A stretch of DNA of 54,201 nt from an uncultured Pseudomonadota bacterium (GTDB lineage Bacteria > Pseudomonadota > Gammaproteobacteria > Ga0077536), in contig CACJXQ010000012.1 in assembly GCA_902597385.1 (NCBI GenBank), positions 1-54,201 of the forward strand, in the 5' to 3' direction. Numbering within the stretch: the first letter of the stretch is position 1; the number at the start of each line of letters is the position of its first letter. The notes below the pieces were generated by a model, which did not search any database, had not been told where the DNA came from, and worked only from the letters and a program-made list of their open reading frames with translations. Position numbers and translations under genes: made by a program. Shown here piece by piece: positions 45,097 to 53,372 of this stretch.

Positions 45097-47559
45097 TTAG
45101 AAGAAGTAAGTAAATCTGACGAATATTTCGTCTGCCCAGTCTAGAGTCTCTGTAACAGTATCCATATCTCCTCCTGGAGAATTAATGATAGTTGCATACA
45201 GATCCCATTGGTACTTAGCTGATGGTCGATAGCGAACGCCTGGTTGCACTAGGTAACCACCTGCAACGTCCACTAGTATCGCGAAATCAGCTCTCCATAT
45301 TAGATTTGGGAATGGTTGTTGGAATGCAAACACAACATAGTTGGCACTACTATCCCCTCTAGGATCATCACACGCATTGTCAAAAGCACATGCAGTGAAA
45401 CCGCCGGTGACTGGATCTATGAAGTCTGAAATTCCTCTTGTATCCATCTTATCTAGATCACGTCCAAACATGTCTGATTCAGTTCGGTGCATCCATTGCA
45501 TGACCATATAGGTCGCAGGGAAGTCCATGCTAAATCGGTGGTATTTTTCTAGAATAAGAGAAGACACAATGTCATCTTTCTCTGTGAAATTGAAGCTCAG
45601 ATCATTGGTAAATGCCTTGTTTGGCGTCCAATTCACCTCACCTCGAATAATCAACTGGTCGAATATGGAGTTTGGATCATCAGCAGTAATAATATAGTTA
45701 CCACCGATCATGTAGTTCCTTTCTCTTCTGAAGTATCGACCGACATACTGAGTAATATTACCAAAGGAGCTTCTGAACCCTTCAAGCGTTCTGAAAGTAT
45801 CTACAAAGTTTCCTTCGTCACCAAAACCGAAGATTTCACGAGTAGCCCATCGCGACGCTGGGAATTCGTTAATCTGGGTTGTAGCGTAATTACTGCTATT
45901 AATTCTTCCGTCTCGGATTCTGTACCAATACTCAAGTGAGCTAGCCGCGAAATCATCAGGCGCGAAACTGGTTCCGCAACCGCGTCTCATGGTCCGCTGA
46001 CTTGTGTCTAAGGTAGGCATTGCCTGCATACCAAGACCCAAGTGAGGATTTCCTAATGCTGCCATCACGTTGTTAGTAGCATTATGTTGGTTCAGACAGA
46101 ACGGGTTTGTTCTTCCTTGGTGGATGATCGGCGCATCTGCTCCAGTGAAATATCCATCAGGATTTCGTCGGTTCGCATAGGCAACCATCGCTGTGAAAGC
46201 ATCGGTAAGCGGCATAGTTAACTTGAAGCCGAAATTTATTGCGCCTTCTGCGTCATCATAACCATCCGAATCATCCATATAAATAGTGGTTGGTGCTAAA
46301 GCATATGGAGTGTTTTGCCCTGGAAGGATTGTTGGAGAAAACATTTGTGCAAAAGCATCTAGTTCCCAACCGTTCTTAAAGGTGTAACTCAGACGAATAG
46401 CTGGAGAACCAATACGTTGATCCTGATATTCTTCAGCTCCTGGACCCAAAGCCAAACGTCTTCTGAGATCCAAACCATTCGCAACGTCCATGGTTCGGAA
46501 GAAGTACGCTTCACCCCATGCGATGACTTGGTTACCAACCCGAACCCAAAGAGGTCCCTTACTCCAATCAAAATACAGAAAAGGAATATCTATAATGGCA
46601 TCAGGGCTGTTCCACTCCAAAAGCGTGGCACGTCTGTTACCAAAATAAGGGTTGGCGTAATGATCATCGATGCCACCACCTGTTCCGCCATCAACGAAAT
46701 TTCGAGTCGCATCAAAATACGCACGAACCTTCATGAACATAGCCAGGTCAGGTGTGAATTGTCCTTGAAAGTCAACTTCCACTCTGGAGTTAAAAGCATT
46801 GAAATCAATTTCATCACTCAATGCTACGCCAGGCAAGGAAACCGCTTCACCGGCACTTTGGTTAGCGTGAGAAGCCGAAAAATCGGTACCAGCTGCTGGC
46901 AAACCAATTGCGGGTGCAGGTCCTCTAACAACCACTCCGTTGTTCAAGGTCAGACCAACGAGTTGTGCTAAGCCCGAGTTACCCTGGGTAGAACCCTGCC
47001 CATTCGGACACATCATCAGCGGGAATGGCACGTCCACTTGACCAACCTGGGGTGAGGGCAATCCTAGGATACCTCGGTTCCTACCATTGGTAATGTCTCT
47101 ACCACCGGATGTACCGAATTTACAAGATACCGGTGAACTGGTGAACGAACCTGCAGGCAAAACCCCAGAAACTCTGGTGTGGCCGCCGTTTGCATTAAGG
47201 CGGAACGCGTCTTTACCTAACTCGCCACTAGCGAATAATCCACCGGGAAGAAGTCCTCCCAGTACGCCTGTTGCTTGTGAGTTATGAACCGTTGTTGCGG
47301 CTCTTGCATTCGCATTTAAACCATTCTGAAGTGTCGCGTCATTCATAAACGCCGCTGATGTTATCTGCGGCACAATACGACTGTTGAATGGGTTACCCAT
47401 TGTGTTGTTAGGGTTTCCATCATCATGAAGACTGTAAGCAATCTCCTGTCTGAAAAACCCGGTTATGTTCCAATCAACCGCTGCAGCTGCACCTGCAAAC
47501 AGGATACTCCCTACAGCGATACTTGAGATTAAACTCCGCGCGATTGTGTGTTTTATCAC
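45097..47559 (-). CDS. DUF1302 family outer-membrane beta-barrel protein
   Basis: An 820-residue predicted barrel. The signal peptide covers about residues 1-27 (ending AAAAVDW), and the mature N-terminus has NITGFFRQEIAY. It is rich in alternating aromatic strands, Gly and Asn, and ends IFVRFTYFF, a C-terminal Phe barrel signal. Several Cys pairs occur in long loops. DUF1302 proteins are thought to be porin-like. Start is GTG with GAGGAG 7 bases upstream. It has its own promoter candidate and terminator, so it is likely expressed separately. Confidence 0.88.
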   Translation of the reverse strand: MIKHTIARSLISSIAVGSILFAGAAAAVDWNITGFFRQEIAYSLHDDGNPNNTMGNPFNSRIVPQITSAAFMNDATLQNGLNANARAATTVHNSQATGVLGGLLPGGLFASGELGKDAFRLNANGGHTRVSGVLPAGSFTSSPVSCKFGTSGGRDITNGRNRGILGLPSPQVGQVDVPFPLMMCPNGQGSTQGNSGLAQLVGLTLNNGVVVRGPAPAIGLPAAGTDFSASHANQSAGEAVSLPGVALSDEIDFNAFNSRVEVDFQGQFTPDLAMFMKVRAYFDATRNFVDGGTGGGIDDHYANPYFGNRRATLLEWNSPDAIIDIPFLYFDWSKGPLWVRVGNQVIAWGEAYFFRTMDVANGLDLRRRLALGPGAEEYQDQRIGSPAIRLSYTFKNGWELDAFAQMFSPTILPGQNTPYALAPTTIYMDDSDGYDDAEGAINFGFKLTMPLTDAFTAMVAYANRRNPDGYFTGADAPIIHQGRTNPFCLNQHNATNNVMAALGNPHLGLGMQAMPTLDTSQRTMRRGCGTSFAPDDFAASSLEYWYRIRDGRINSSNYATTQINEFPASRWATREIFGFGDEGNFVDTFRTLEGFRSSFGNITQYVGRYFRRERNYMIGGNYIITADDPNSIFDQLIIRGEVNWTPNKAFTNDLSFNFTEKDDIVSSLILEKYHRFSMDFPATYMVMQWMHRTESDMFGRDLDKMDTRGISDFIDPVTGGFTACAFDNACDDPRGDSSANYVVFAFQQPFPNLIWRADFAILVDVAGGYLVQPGVRYRPSAKYQWDLYATIINSPGGDMDTVTETLDWADEIFVRFTYFF

Positions 47560-47588
47560 TCCCGCTCTCCTCTCTGACCATTAAAATT

Positions 47589-47618
47589 TTTATATTTTTC
47601 TATACTTGGGGTTTCCAA
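47589..47618 (-). promoter_or_regulatory. Candidate promoter of the DUF1302 gene
   Basis: On the minus strand TTGGAA (47613-47618) and TATAAA (47589-47594) are separated by 18 bases. The predicted start lies about 22 bases before the GTG, leaving room for the GAGGAG ribosome site. Five of six positions match at -10. Inferred from sequence only. Confidence 0.4.
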
Positions 47619-47905
47619 AAAATTGGATTTCAGCGGACGCCTAAAATAGAGATGCCCCCCTCGATCCAAATCTACTTGTGATATACAAAAAGATTCGGTC
47701 CCCCGTATGACGTATTACCGCTCATTTCACGGCCCTTGTCAACGCTTTGACTCCTTTAATTTTAGAGAAGATTAGAAAGTTTTTTGCGGCGTCGCAGCAT
47801 AGCGACGATGGCGGGAGTGTAATTTAACGAGCAAATGATTGGTTGTGACACCGGTCTAGGTGTTCCAATAGACCCTCGAATATATCTCAGCTTACTCGGT
47901 AGGAA

Positions 47906-47937
47906 TTCTGGACGCCAGCAAACGCTAACGTCCAGAA
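47906..47937 (-). terminator. Hairpin after the YCF48-like gene
   Basis: TTCTGGACG (47906-47914) pairs with CGTCCAGAA (47929-47937) and the 14-base loop contains a further AGC/GCT pairing. On the minus strand the T-run comes before the stem, not after it, so this is not a classic terminator. It may protect the mRNA 3' end. Confidence 0.4.
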
Positions 47938-47949
47938 AAAAAATGCACT

Positions 47950-48987
47950 CTACTGTGTAATACGGGCAATGCTACCCTGGTGCCCTACAATATAAACGGA
48001 CTCCTCTGCTAGGACGCCGCTAACCCCGGTGCTTTTTTGGGACGAACCTGAAGCTACGCCTTGGTACCAGGTACGACCTATTTGGATATCCGACTTACCG
48101 CTAGTAAAACTGCTACCTCCATCACTCGATCTTAGCAGCTCCCTTATTCCCGTAATAACCACCTCATCATGACCACTCCATACGCCTAACAAATTGGCAT
48201 TTGTAATTTTATCAAGCTGCTTCCACGATTTGCCACCATCTGAGGTTTTTAGAATCAGGCCCTCTTGACCTACGGCATACCCATTGCTCGTGCCATCACT
48301 TGCTAGATGAATATCGAAAACTGATTGTTCACCCCGAGCGGCAGCATTAAAAGTTTTCCCGCCGTCAGTCGATCTTAAGATCAATCCAAACTCACCTGCT
48401 ATTAATACGCGTCCTCCAGACTGGATAACCACATCATATAAATGAGGCTCATATCCTTCATCATTGAACTTTCCCCAATCGACTGTAACTTGCTCCCAAC
48501 TCTTACCCCCATCACTGGACCGTCCGATGAAACCAAATTCGCCGATAGCCATGGTCAATCCCTCCGAGGAGTCCACGTTCAGCAGGCGGGCATCAAGCCC
48601 AGAATTTTGGACTTCCCACTCGCCTTCCCCTTCTTTGGTCACTACCAGTCCTTGTTGACCTGTCAAAATGATGTTGTCTCCATCTTTGGCTATTGCCAAC
48701 AAGGCCACCTTCAAGGCTTCGCCATTTGCATCCTTGATAGGCGGAAGTAATTCCCAAGTTTCGCCTCCATTCGCTGTATGTAAAGCAAGCCCAAAATTGC
48801 CCACAGCCATACCCCAGCTACCGTCCATCTCCAGGTCATATAGCGAATCGTGAGGAATTCCCGTTCGAAGAACCTGAATAGCCGAGTTCCCGTCGCCCGC
48901 ATGATCGTCCGAATGGACATTCATTGACACTAGTACAAGTAGTCCGACTAACCACGTGATTTTATTTCTCCAAGAGTTATTTTTCAT
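47950..48987 (-). CDS. YCF48/BNR-repeat periplasmic protein
   Basis: Beta-propeller of photosystem II assembly factor YCF48 type, outside any photosynthetic context. The signal peptide ends near NVHSD. BNR-like repeats recur through the chain: NGGETWELL, DGGKSWEQV, DGGKTFN, DGGKSWKQL and DGGSSFTS. The gene starts 39 bases after the RND gene stop (ATG 48987; an in-frame ATG at 49002 is also possible), so RND and YCF48 are probably cotranscribed. It may be a periplasmic scaffold for that transporter. Confidence 0.85.
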   Translation of the reverse strand: MKNNSWRNKITWLVGLLVLVSMNVHSDDHAGDGNSAIQVLRTGIPHDSLYDLEMDGSWGMAVGNFGLALHTANGGETWELLPPIKDANGEALKVALLAIAKDGDNIILTGQQGLVVTKEGEGEWEVQNSGLDARLLNVDSSEGLTMAIGEFGFIGRSSDGGKSWEQVTVDWGKFNDEGYEPHLYDVVIQSGGRVLIAGEFGLILRSTDGGKTFNAAARGEQSVFDIHLASDGTSNGYAVGQEGLILKTSDGGKSWKQLDKITNANLLGVWSGHDEVVITGIRELLRSSDGGSSFTSGKSDIQIGRTWYQGVASGSSQKSTGVSGVLAEESVYIVGHQGSIARITQ

Positions 48988-49026
48988 GATTAAAAATTCC
49001 ATTATAAGGTTGATTTAGATAGCCGC

Positions 49027-51534
49027 TTATTGAGCTTTTCCCATAACTTCCGAGAGATCAATATTCTCGGAAATAATCAAATGCTCCCTTTCTATAAATT
49101 TTGGTTTAACGAGATAAACCAAAAGAGGGAGCACGACTAACGCTATCACCATATTTATTAACATTATCATTACTAGCAACAAACCCATATCTGCCAGGAA
49201 CTTCAACTCTGACAGGAAATACCAAGGCATGATGCCTATTAAGACGATGGTCGCTGTAAAAAAGATAGCTTTACCAGTCGTCGTAACAGCTCGTTGAATA
49301 GCTTCGCCATGATCTTTATTTTCCCTAAACTCCTCGCAGATCCGGCTTAACAAGTAAATCCCGTAGTCAATCCCCACTCCAATTCCAATAGCGGCGATCG
49401 GCAGACTATTCACATCTAATCCGATTCCCATCATCACCATAACCGACGCAAGAAGGACATTGGAAAAGTTCACAGGCAGCAACAACAAAATCCCGGCTAC
49501 AATTGACCTGTAGGAAAAACTACAGGTGACCAAGATAACCACGTTCAGCCAAAATAGAATCGTCCATTGATAACTATCTACCGTCTCATTAACCGATTGT
49601 TGTAACGCTATTGCACCCGTGCCAAGCCTAATTTGATACTCCTCGTGGTCAAGACCCACAACCTCCAAACCCTGTTTGGCCTGGTGCATGGCGACATCAA
49701 CAGTTTCCTGTTTATTGTCCTTGTACCACAACGAAAGGGTTCCATTTGAGAAAGTAAAATCAGTCACATGCGAGTAAGCTTTCGGACTTGATCCGACCAT
49801 CAGCGCGTTAGTAGCCGCATTCACGGATTCGGTTTTTTGATCGAGGGGAGCCCATTTAGGATTTCCCCCAGAAAATAACCTGTTTACCTCTGGTAGATAA
49901 TCTGGAAAAGAAAGTGTGGCCTCTGGCGGAGGGTCTTGCACTTCCAAAAATCTTTGTAACTGAAACATAGTCGCTTGCGCCTCGGGATCGCTCGCTACAA
50001 AACGATTATTTTTCTCTTTACCTTCAAAGACAATTTCTAAAGTCATCAACCCCGGAAAGTGGGCATTGACCGCTCTCACAGCGGTGTTGAATTCTGATGA
50101 CTCCTTAAGCAAGTTACTCCCTTCAACAGGGTTGCCTACTTTTATCTGAAGCATCAGCCAAACTCCAACCACTGCCAAAACTGCAACTATCGTCGTTGTT
50201 ACTTTAGCTCTTGGCCCGTGTGATACCGAACCAATCGCATGCAGAAGACTGATAATAGAATCATGCCAACTTTTCTTGTCGGATTTTCCTATCAAGGTTG
50301 CAACATTCTTGGGAGCCGGGAACCAAGATAAAAGAACTGGTGTAAGAAACAAATTAGCTGGTACCAATATCGCCGCCCAGAACCCGCAGAAAATAGCAAA
50401 CCTCTCCATAACTGGTATGGGGGCAACCGCTATCAAAAATAAGCCGGCCGCATCCGTAATAATCCCAAGCACACCAGGTGCCATCATTACGCCAAGGGCC
50501 AATTCAGCCGATTTTTTACGATCACCAGTCTCGTAATATATCTCATAATATCTTTCTATAAATTGGACACAATGACTGAATGAGCGCGCCACCAACAGCA
50601 AGGGAACTACCATGATTAGTGGTTCTACCGGATCGCCCAACCATCCCACAAAACCGAAACCCCAAATAGCAGCAACGATACTCACCGCCAAAGGCGTAAC
50701 AACCCCGGGCACATTATTCATGTAAAATACCAGCGCTAGAAAAAGAGCAGCTGCCGTGATTCCAAAAATACTTAGCATTTGGGCCTGATATTCATAAACC
50801 CATCCCGTTAGCATAGGTTGCCCAGCCGCATAAATAATATGGTTGTCATCCGTTTCTGCAGCGACCATCCTTTGTACATGCTCGAAGACGCCCTTGTAAT
50901 CTAGAGGTTTCGATTCCAGATCGATAAAGGTCGCCGTGATTATTGTGGCACTCTCGTCAGGAGATATCAGAAACGTTCGAATGTTAGGGGCCTTATCCAC
51001 TGCTTGAATAAATTTTTGAACCTCCTCTTCCGTTCGAGGTGCCTGATCTTCCATCAAAGGACGCATATCAATCCCATAAGGAGTCGCTTCAGCGAAACGC
51101 GCTTTTTCAGTGGTTATAGACAGAATTTGATCATGATCTACTGTTGGAGCTAAATCTATTTCCCGCGTCATGCGAAAAACTTTGTCCAAAGTTTCTGGGT
51201 TGTAGATGGTTCCTTCCTTGACCTTCACCATTAGTGTGACAGTCAACGGATTGCCGAAGTTGCTATGATCTAAGTAGGTCTCTACGTAAGGGTGACCGCG
51301 AGGGAATAAGTCCTTGAATATGGTTCGCAGCTCAACTTTCCGTTTGTACCAAACATCCTTATCCTGGTTATACGAAGCGCAGAATTCCCCAGTGTTGTTA
51401 GTGTCACAAATCTGACTCAGACCTGTGTTCACCAGAGGTATCGCGAAAAAAGCGGTGATACCAAAAATAATGCCTGCGGTTAGTCCGCGATTGTTCATAC
51501 AAAATTCTGCTAAAGCAAAGCGAATACCTTTCAT
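49027..51534 (-). CDS. RND/MMPL-family transporter
   Basis: An 835-residue inner-membrane exporter with the RND/MMPL layout: one N-terminal helix, a large periplasmic domain (about 35-240), a five- to six-helix block (FGITAAALFLALVFYMNNVPG...), a second periplasmic domain and a second helix block holding AAIGIGVGIDYGIYLLSR. Relatives move lipids or hydrophobic metabolites. A run of G bases precedes the ATG. It heads a unit with the YCF48-like gene, and the 336-base upstream gap is divergent to a flavin reductase gene. Confidence 0.92.
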   Translation of the reverse strand: MKGIRFALAEFCMNNRGLTAGIIFGITAFFAIPLVNTGLSQICDTNNTGEFCASYNQDKDVWYKRKVELRTIFKDLFPRGHPYVETYLDHSNFGNPLTVTLMVKVKEGTIYNPETLDKVFRMTREIDLAPTVDHDQILSITTEKARFAEATPYGIDMRPLMEDQAPRTEEEVQKFIQAVDKAPNIRTFLISPDESATIITATFIDLESKPLDYKGVFEHVQRMVAAETDDNHIIYAAGQPMLTGWVYEYQAQMLSIFGITAAALFLALVFYMNNVPGVVTPLAVSIVAAIWGFGFVGWLGDPVEPLIMVVPLLLVARSFSHCVQFIERYYEIYYETGDRKKSAELALGVMMAPGVLGIITDAAGLFLIAVAPIPVMERFAIFCGFWAAILVPANLFLTPVLLSWFPAPKNVATLIGKSDKKSWHDSIISLLHAIGSVSHGPRAKVTTTIVAVLAVVGVWLMLQIKVGNPVEGSNLLKESSEFNTAVRAVNAHFPGLMTLEIVFEGKEKNNRFVASDPEAQATMFQLQRFLEVQDPPPEATLSFPDYLPEVNRLFSGGNPKWAPLDQKTESVNAATNALMVGSSPKAYSHVTDFTFSNGTLSLWYKDNKQETVDVAMHQAKQGLEVVGLDHEEYQIRLGTGAIALQQSVNETVDSYQWTILFWLNVVILVTCSFSYRSIVAGILLLLPVNFSNVLLASVMVMMGIGLDVNSLPIAAIGIGVGIDYGIYLLSRICEEFRENKDHGEAIQRAVTTTGKAIFFTATIVLIGIMPWYFLSELKFLADMGLLLVMIMLINMVIALVVLPLLVYLVKPKFIEREHLIISENIDLSEVMGKAQ

Positions 51535-51891
51535 AGACCCCCCCTATATCCTAATGGTCTTTGTTTTTAATATGCCAAGTAATCGAATTGAAGCTCGTCA
51601 GTTTGGAGCAACATCCGACTTGCGACTATATTGTGGCTCGAACTAGGTTGTCAACTCGAACCTATCAATTAAGTTTTTGGCATTTTTATTTTCCAGGCAT
51701 AATGGAAGCTGGTCATAAAACAAAATTCTGGCGTTTTTTTGACCGCAAGAACCAAAATTGTCCGGCTTAAGCACCATATAATTAGTTACGTAGACGGACT
51801 AAGATTCACAGATAACCATCCGATTTTTATGTCTTAATTAACCGTTCTAGATTACTATAGAAACCTAAACTTGATATTTTTAATGAACAAT
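51535..51891. other. Divergent gap between RND and flavin reductase genes
   Basis: About 350 bases with no credible gene. It is AT-rich and presumably holds the promoters of both divergent genes, but no pair of -35/-10 boxes was clear enough to report. Confidence 0.5.
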
Positions 51892-52545
51892 ATGTTTTAC
51901 GAACCAAACAAAAAAGAAAGTAAACATGGGCTCGCTCATGACCCTTTTAAATCTTTGATTGTACCAAGGCCAATCGGATGGATAAGCACCCTCGATAGGG
52001 AAGGGAATGTGAATCTTGCCCCCTACAGCTTTTTCAATGCCATATCTTACGATCCATGCATCGTCATGTTTTCCTCTAGTGGTTTAGTGGACGACCCCAA
52101 GAAACATTCGAGAAGAAACGCTGAGGAAACCGGCGAATTTGTCTGCAACATTGTGTCCGCTGAACTGACCGATGCTATGAATAGCACCTCGGCTCACGTT
52201 GCACGTGGTATCGACGAAATGGCTTTGGCTGGATTGAGCCCATCTCCATCGAAAACCGTCAAAGCACCCAGAGTGCTTGAAGCTCCTGCTCATCTAGAAT
52301 GCCGTTACCTAAAAACCGTGGAATTTGAAAGCAATGTACCGAACCAAAGCCATGCAGTCGTTTTCGGAGAAGTAACTGGAATCCATATAAAAGATGACTT
52401 TCTAACTGACGGATTGGTAGATGTATTAAAGATTATGCCCATAGCCCGAATGGGCTATTTAGATTACACCCGAGTCGACAAGGTATTTTCTTTGTCACCT
52501 CCTGATACTAAAACAGGCGCGCCCCCGAAAAAAACCGGCTTCTAA
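51892..52545 (+). CDS. Flavin reductase family protein
   Basis: FMN-binding split-barrel protein of the flavin reductase-like family. The start MFYEPNKKESKHGLAHDPFKSLIVPRPIGWIST is typical up to the PRPIGWIST motif, and NLAPYSFFNAISYDPCIVMFSSSG follows. ATG 51892 is chosen because family members begin MFY; in-frame ATG 51883 and TTG 51871 lie upstream. Length 217. It probably supplies reduced flavin or acts directly on a small substrate; the partner is unknown. Confidence 0.88.
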   Translation: MFYEPNKKESKHGLAHDPFKSLIVPRPIGWISTLDREGNVNLAPYSFFNAISYDPCIVMFSSSGLVDDPKKHSRRNAEETGEFVCNIVSAELTDAMNSTSAHVARGIDEMALAGLSPSPSKTVKAPRVLEAPAHLECRYLKTVEFESNVPNQSHAVVFGEVTGIHIKDDFLTDGLVDVLKIMPIARMGYLDYTRVDKVFSLSPPDTKTGAPPKKTGF

Positions 52546-52576
52546 TTTGGTCGTGCGTAATTCAGTAAATTGTTTT

Positions 52577-52652
52577 TGGTGCCGGCTGTCCGACTCGAAC
52601 GGACGACCTGATGCTTACAAGGCAACTGCTCTACCAACTGAGCTAAGCCGGC
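52577..52652 (-). tRNA. tRNA-Thr (anticodon TGT)
   Basis: A full cloverleaf with encoded CCA. Acceptor GCCGGCT pairs with AGCCGGC. The D arm is GCTC/GAGC, the anticodon loop is CTTGTAA (TGT, reading ACA), and the T arm GTCCG/CGGAC has loop TTCGAGT. The anticodon stem GTTGC/GCATC has one T-T mismatch at position 28-42. It stands in the birA-coaX-tRNA-Thr order known from gammaproteobacteria. Confidence 0.95.
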
Positions 52653-52714
52653 ATGACAAGAAAGCTCGATAACAATAACTTTAAGCTTCCGATTTTTTAG
52701 TTCGCCGGGAACCC

Positions 52715-53146
52715 TTAACCTACCGCTAGTGCAGGCATTCCTAGCATGTCCTGATAAGCCCTCATTCCAGAATTTCGAAATTGCAAGGTTGGCTCGCCGC
52801 CTTCCATCCCTCTCAAACGAAGCATTTCAGATGTATTGGCAAATGTCGCTCCTCCTGATGGAACATTAGGTTGAGAGAATCCCCGTATCCCCGCCATCCG
52901 AGGACCATCAACTCGGTCGCTCTCATCAGAGAATCCCCGTATCCCCGCCATCCGAGGACCATCCGTATAGTCTACTTTATCTGAATAACCTCGAATACCT
53001 GCCAGGCTGGCTCCATCGAAAGCTTCCGCAAAATCCTTTTCAGAACCCGTGCGCGGCGGCCCCTGGACAGTGGTCCCTCCAGCTTCGTTGGTTCCCTTTA
53101 AGACTATATTTGTGTTAGTGGTAGGCATTATGTAAACGTTGCTCAA
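52715..53146 (-). CDS. Small protein with three 18-residue AGIRG repeats
   Basis: No family is recognised. The 143-residue product has no signal peptide or helix of membrane type. Residues 45-98 are three 18-residue repeats, each with AGIRG followed by F/Y-S: GASLAGIRGYS, GPRMAGIRGFS and GPRMAGIRGFS, then an acidic spacer. The rest is polar and Gly-rich, ending MPALAVG. TTG 53146 is the longest start, with GGAGG 14 bases upstream; ATG 53128 is the alternative. The repeat cores resemble multi-copy peptide precursors, but no modifying enzyme is adjacent. Confidence 0.68.
   Translation of the reverse strand: MSNVYIMPTTNTNIVLKGTNEAGGTTVQGPPRTGSEKDFAEAFDGASLAGIRGYSDKVDYTDGPRMAGIRGFSDESDRVDGPRMAGIRGFSQPNVPSGGATFANTSEMLRLRGMEGGEPTLQFRNSGMRAYQDMLGMPALAVG
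52874..53017. repeat. Three direct repeats of 36 bp at 54-bp spacing
   Basis: Copies at 52874-52909 and 52928-52963 are identical over 36 bases; a third, diverged copy is at 52982-53017. They lie inside the repeat-protein gene and encode its AGIRG units. Identity at synonymous positions points to recent duplication or gene conversion. Confidence 0.9.
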
Positions 53147-53168
53147 AAATCTTGCAGTTTCCTCCGGC

Positions 53169-53190
53169 TTTTTGCCACTTGCGGCAAAAA
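53169..53190 (-). promoter_or_regulatory. Leader hairpin of the repeat-protein gene
   Basis: TTTTTGCC and GGCAAAAA form an 8-bp stem around a 6-base loop. On the predicted transcript it sits at the 5' end and stops 3 bases before GGAGG. It overlaps the dyad at 53181-53198, so only one of the two can form as RNA. Confidence 0.45.
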
Positions 53191-53198
53191 CTTGCCGC
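53181..53198. promoter_or_regulatory. Dyad (possible operator) over the predicted start site
   Basis: GCGGCAA (53181-53187) and TTGCCGC (53192-53198) are an exact inverted repeat over 4 bases. It overlaps the predicted transcription start next to the -10 box, a typical place for a repressor site. Confidence 0.4.
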
Positions 53199-53199
53199 T

Positions 53200-53229
53200 A
53201 CTATAACCCAAATCGGCAGTCCGGAACAA
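53200..53229 (-). promoter_or_regulatory. Candidate promoter of the repeat-protein gene
   Basis: On the minus strand TTGTTC (53224-53229) and TATAGT (53200-53205) are 18 bases apart. The terminator after coaX lies just upstream, so this gene needs its own promoter, which makes the match more credible. Confidence 0.45.
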
Positions 53230-53250
53230 ATGTTTAATCGAATTTAAAAA

Positions 53251-53283
53251 TATAAAACCCAGTGAGCTCTTCTGGGTATTTTT
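53251..53283. terminator. Bidirectional intrinsic terminator after coaX
   Basis: ACCCAG (53257-53262) pairs with CTGGGT (53272-53277) around 9 bases. T-rich tracts follow on both strands (ATTTTT on plus; TTTATATTTTT on minus). It is about 95 bases after the coaX stop. Confidence 0.55.
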
Positions 53284-53372
53284 CGAGCATGAGGGACTGA
53301 AAACTGCTCTCTATGATGAGAAGCCTTATATTAAGCTAAATAAATAAAAGCAATCCTACAGCACTCCACTGC

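Larger units (their letters stand above)
47560..47949. other. 390-base gap between DUF1302 and YCF48-like genes
   Basis: No convincing gene is seen. The DUF1302-proximal side holds a promoter candidate. A short hairpin with arms CGTCGC/GCGACG lies near the middle, and a longer hairpin lies at the YCF48-proximal end. The rest shows nothing recognisable. Confidence 0.6.

Noticed and set aside
46417-46971. 184-codon plus-strand frame inside the DUF1302 gene
   Set aside because: It is antisense to a clear signal-peptide-bearing barrel gene and its product has no recognisable feature.
51561-51770. 69-codon frame in the RND-flavin reductase gap
   Set aside because: No ribosome binding site, no motif and unnatural composition.
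52874-53017. CRISPR-like array
   Set aside because: Repeats are within a coding frame, only three units exist, and the 18-base spacers encode the same protein; it is a coding repeat.
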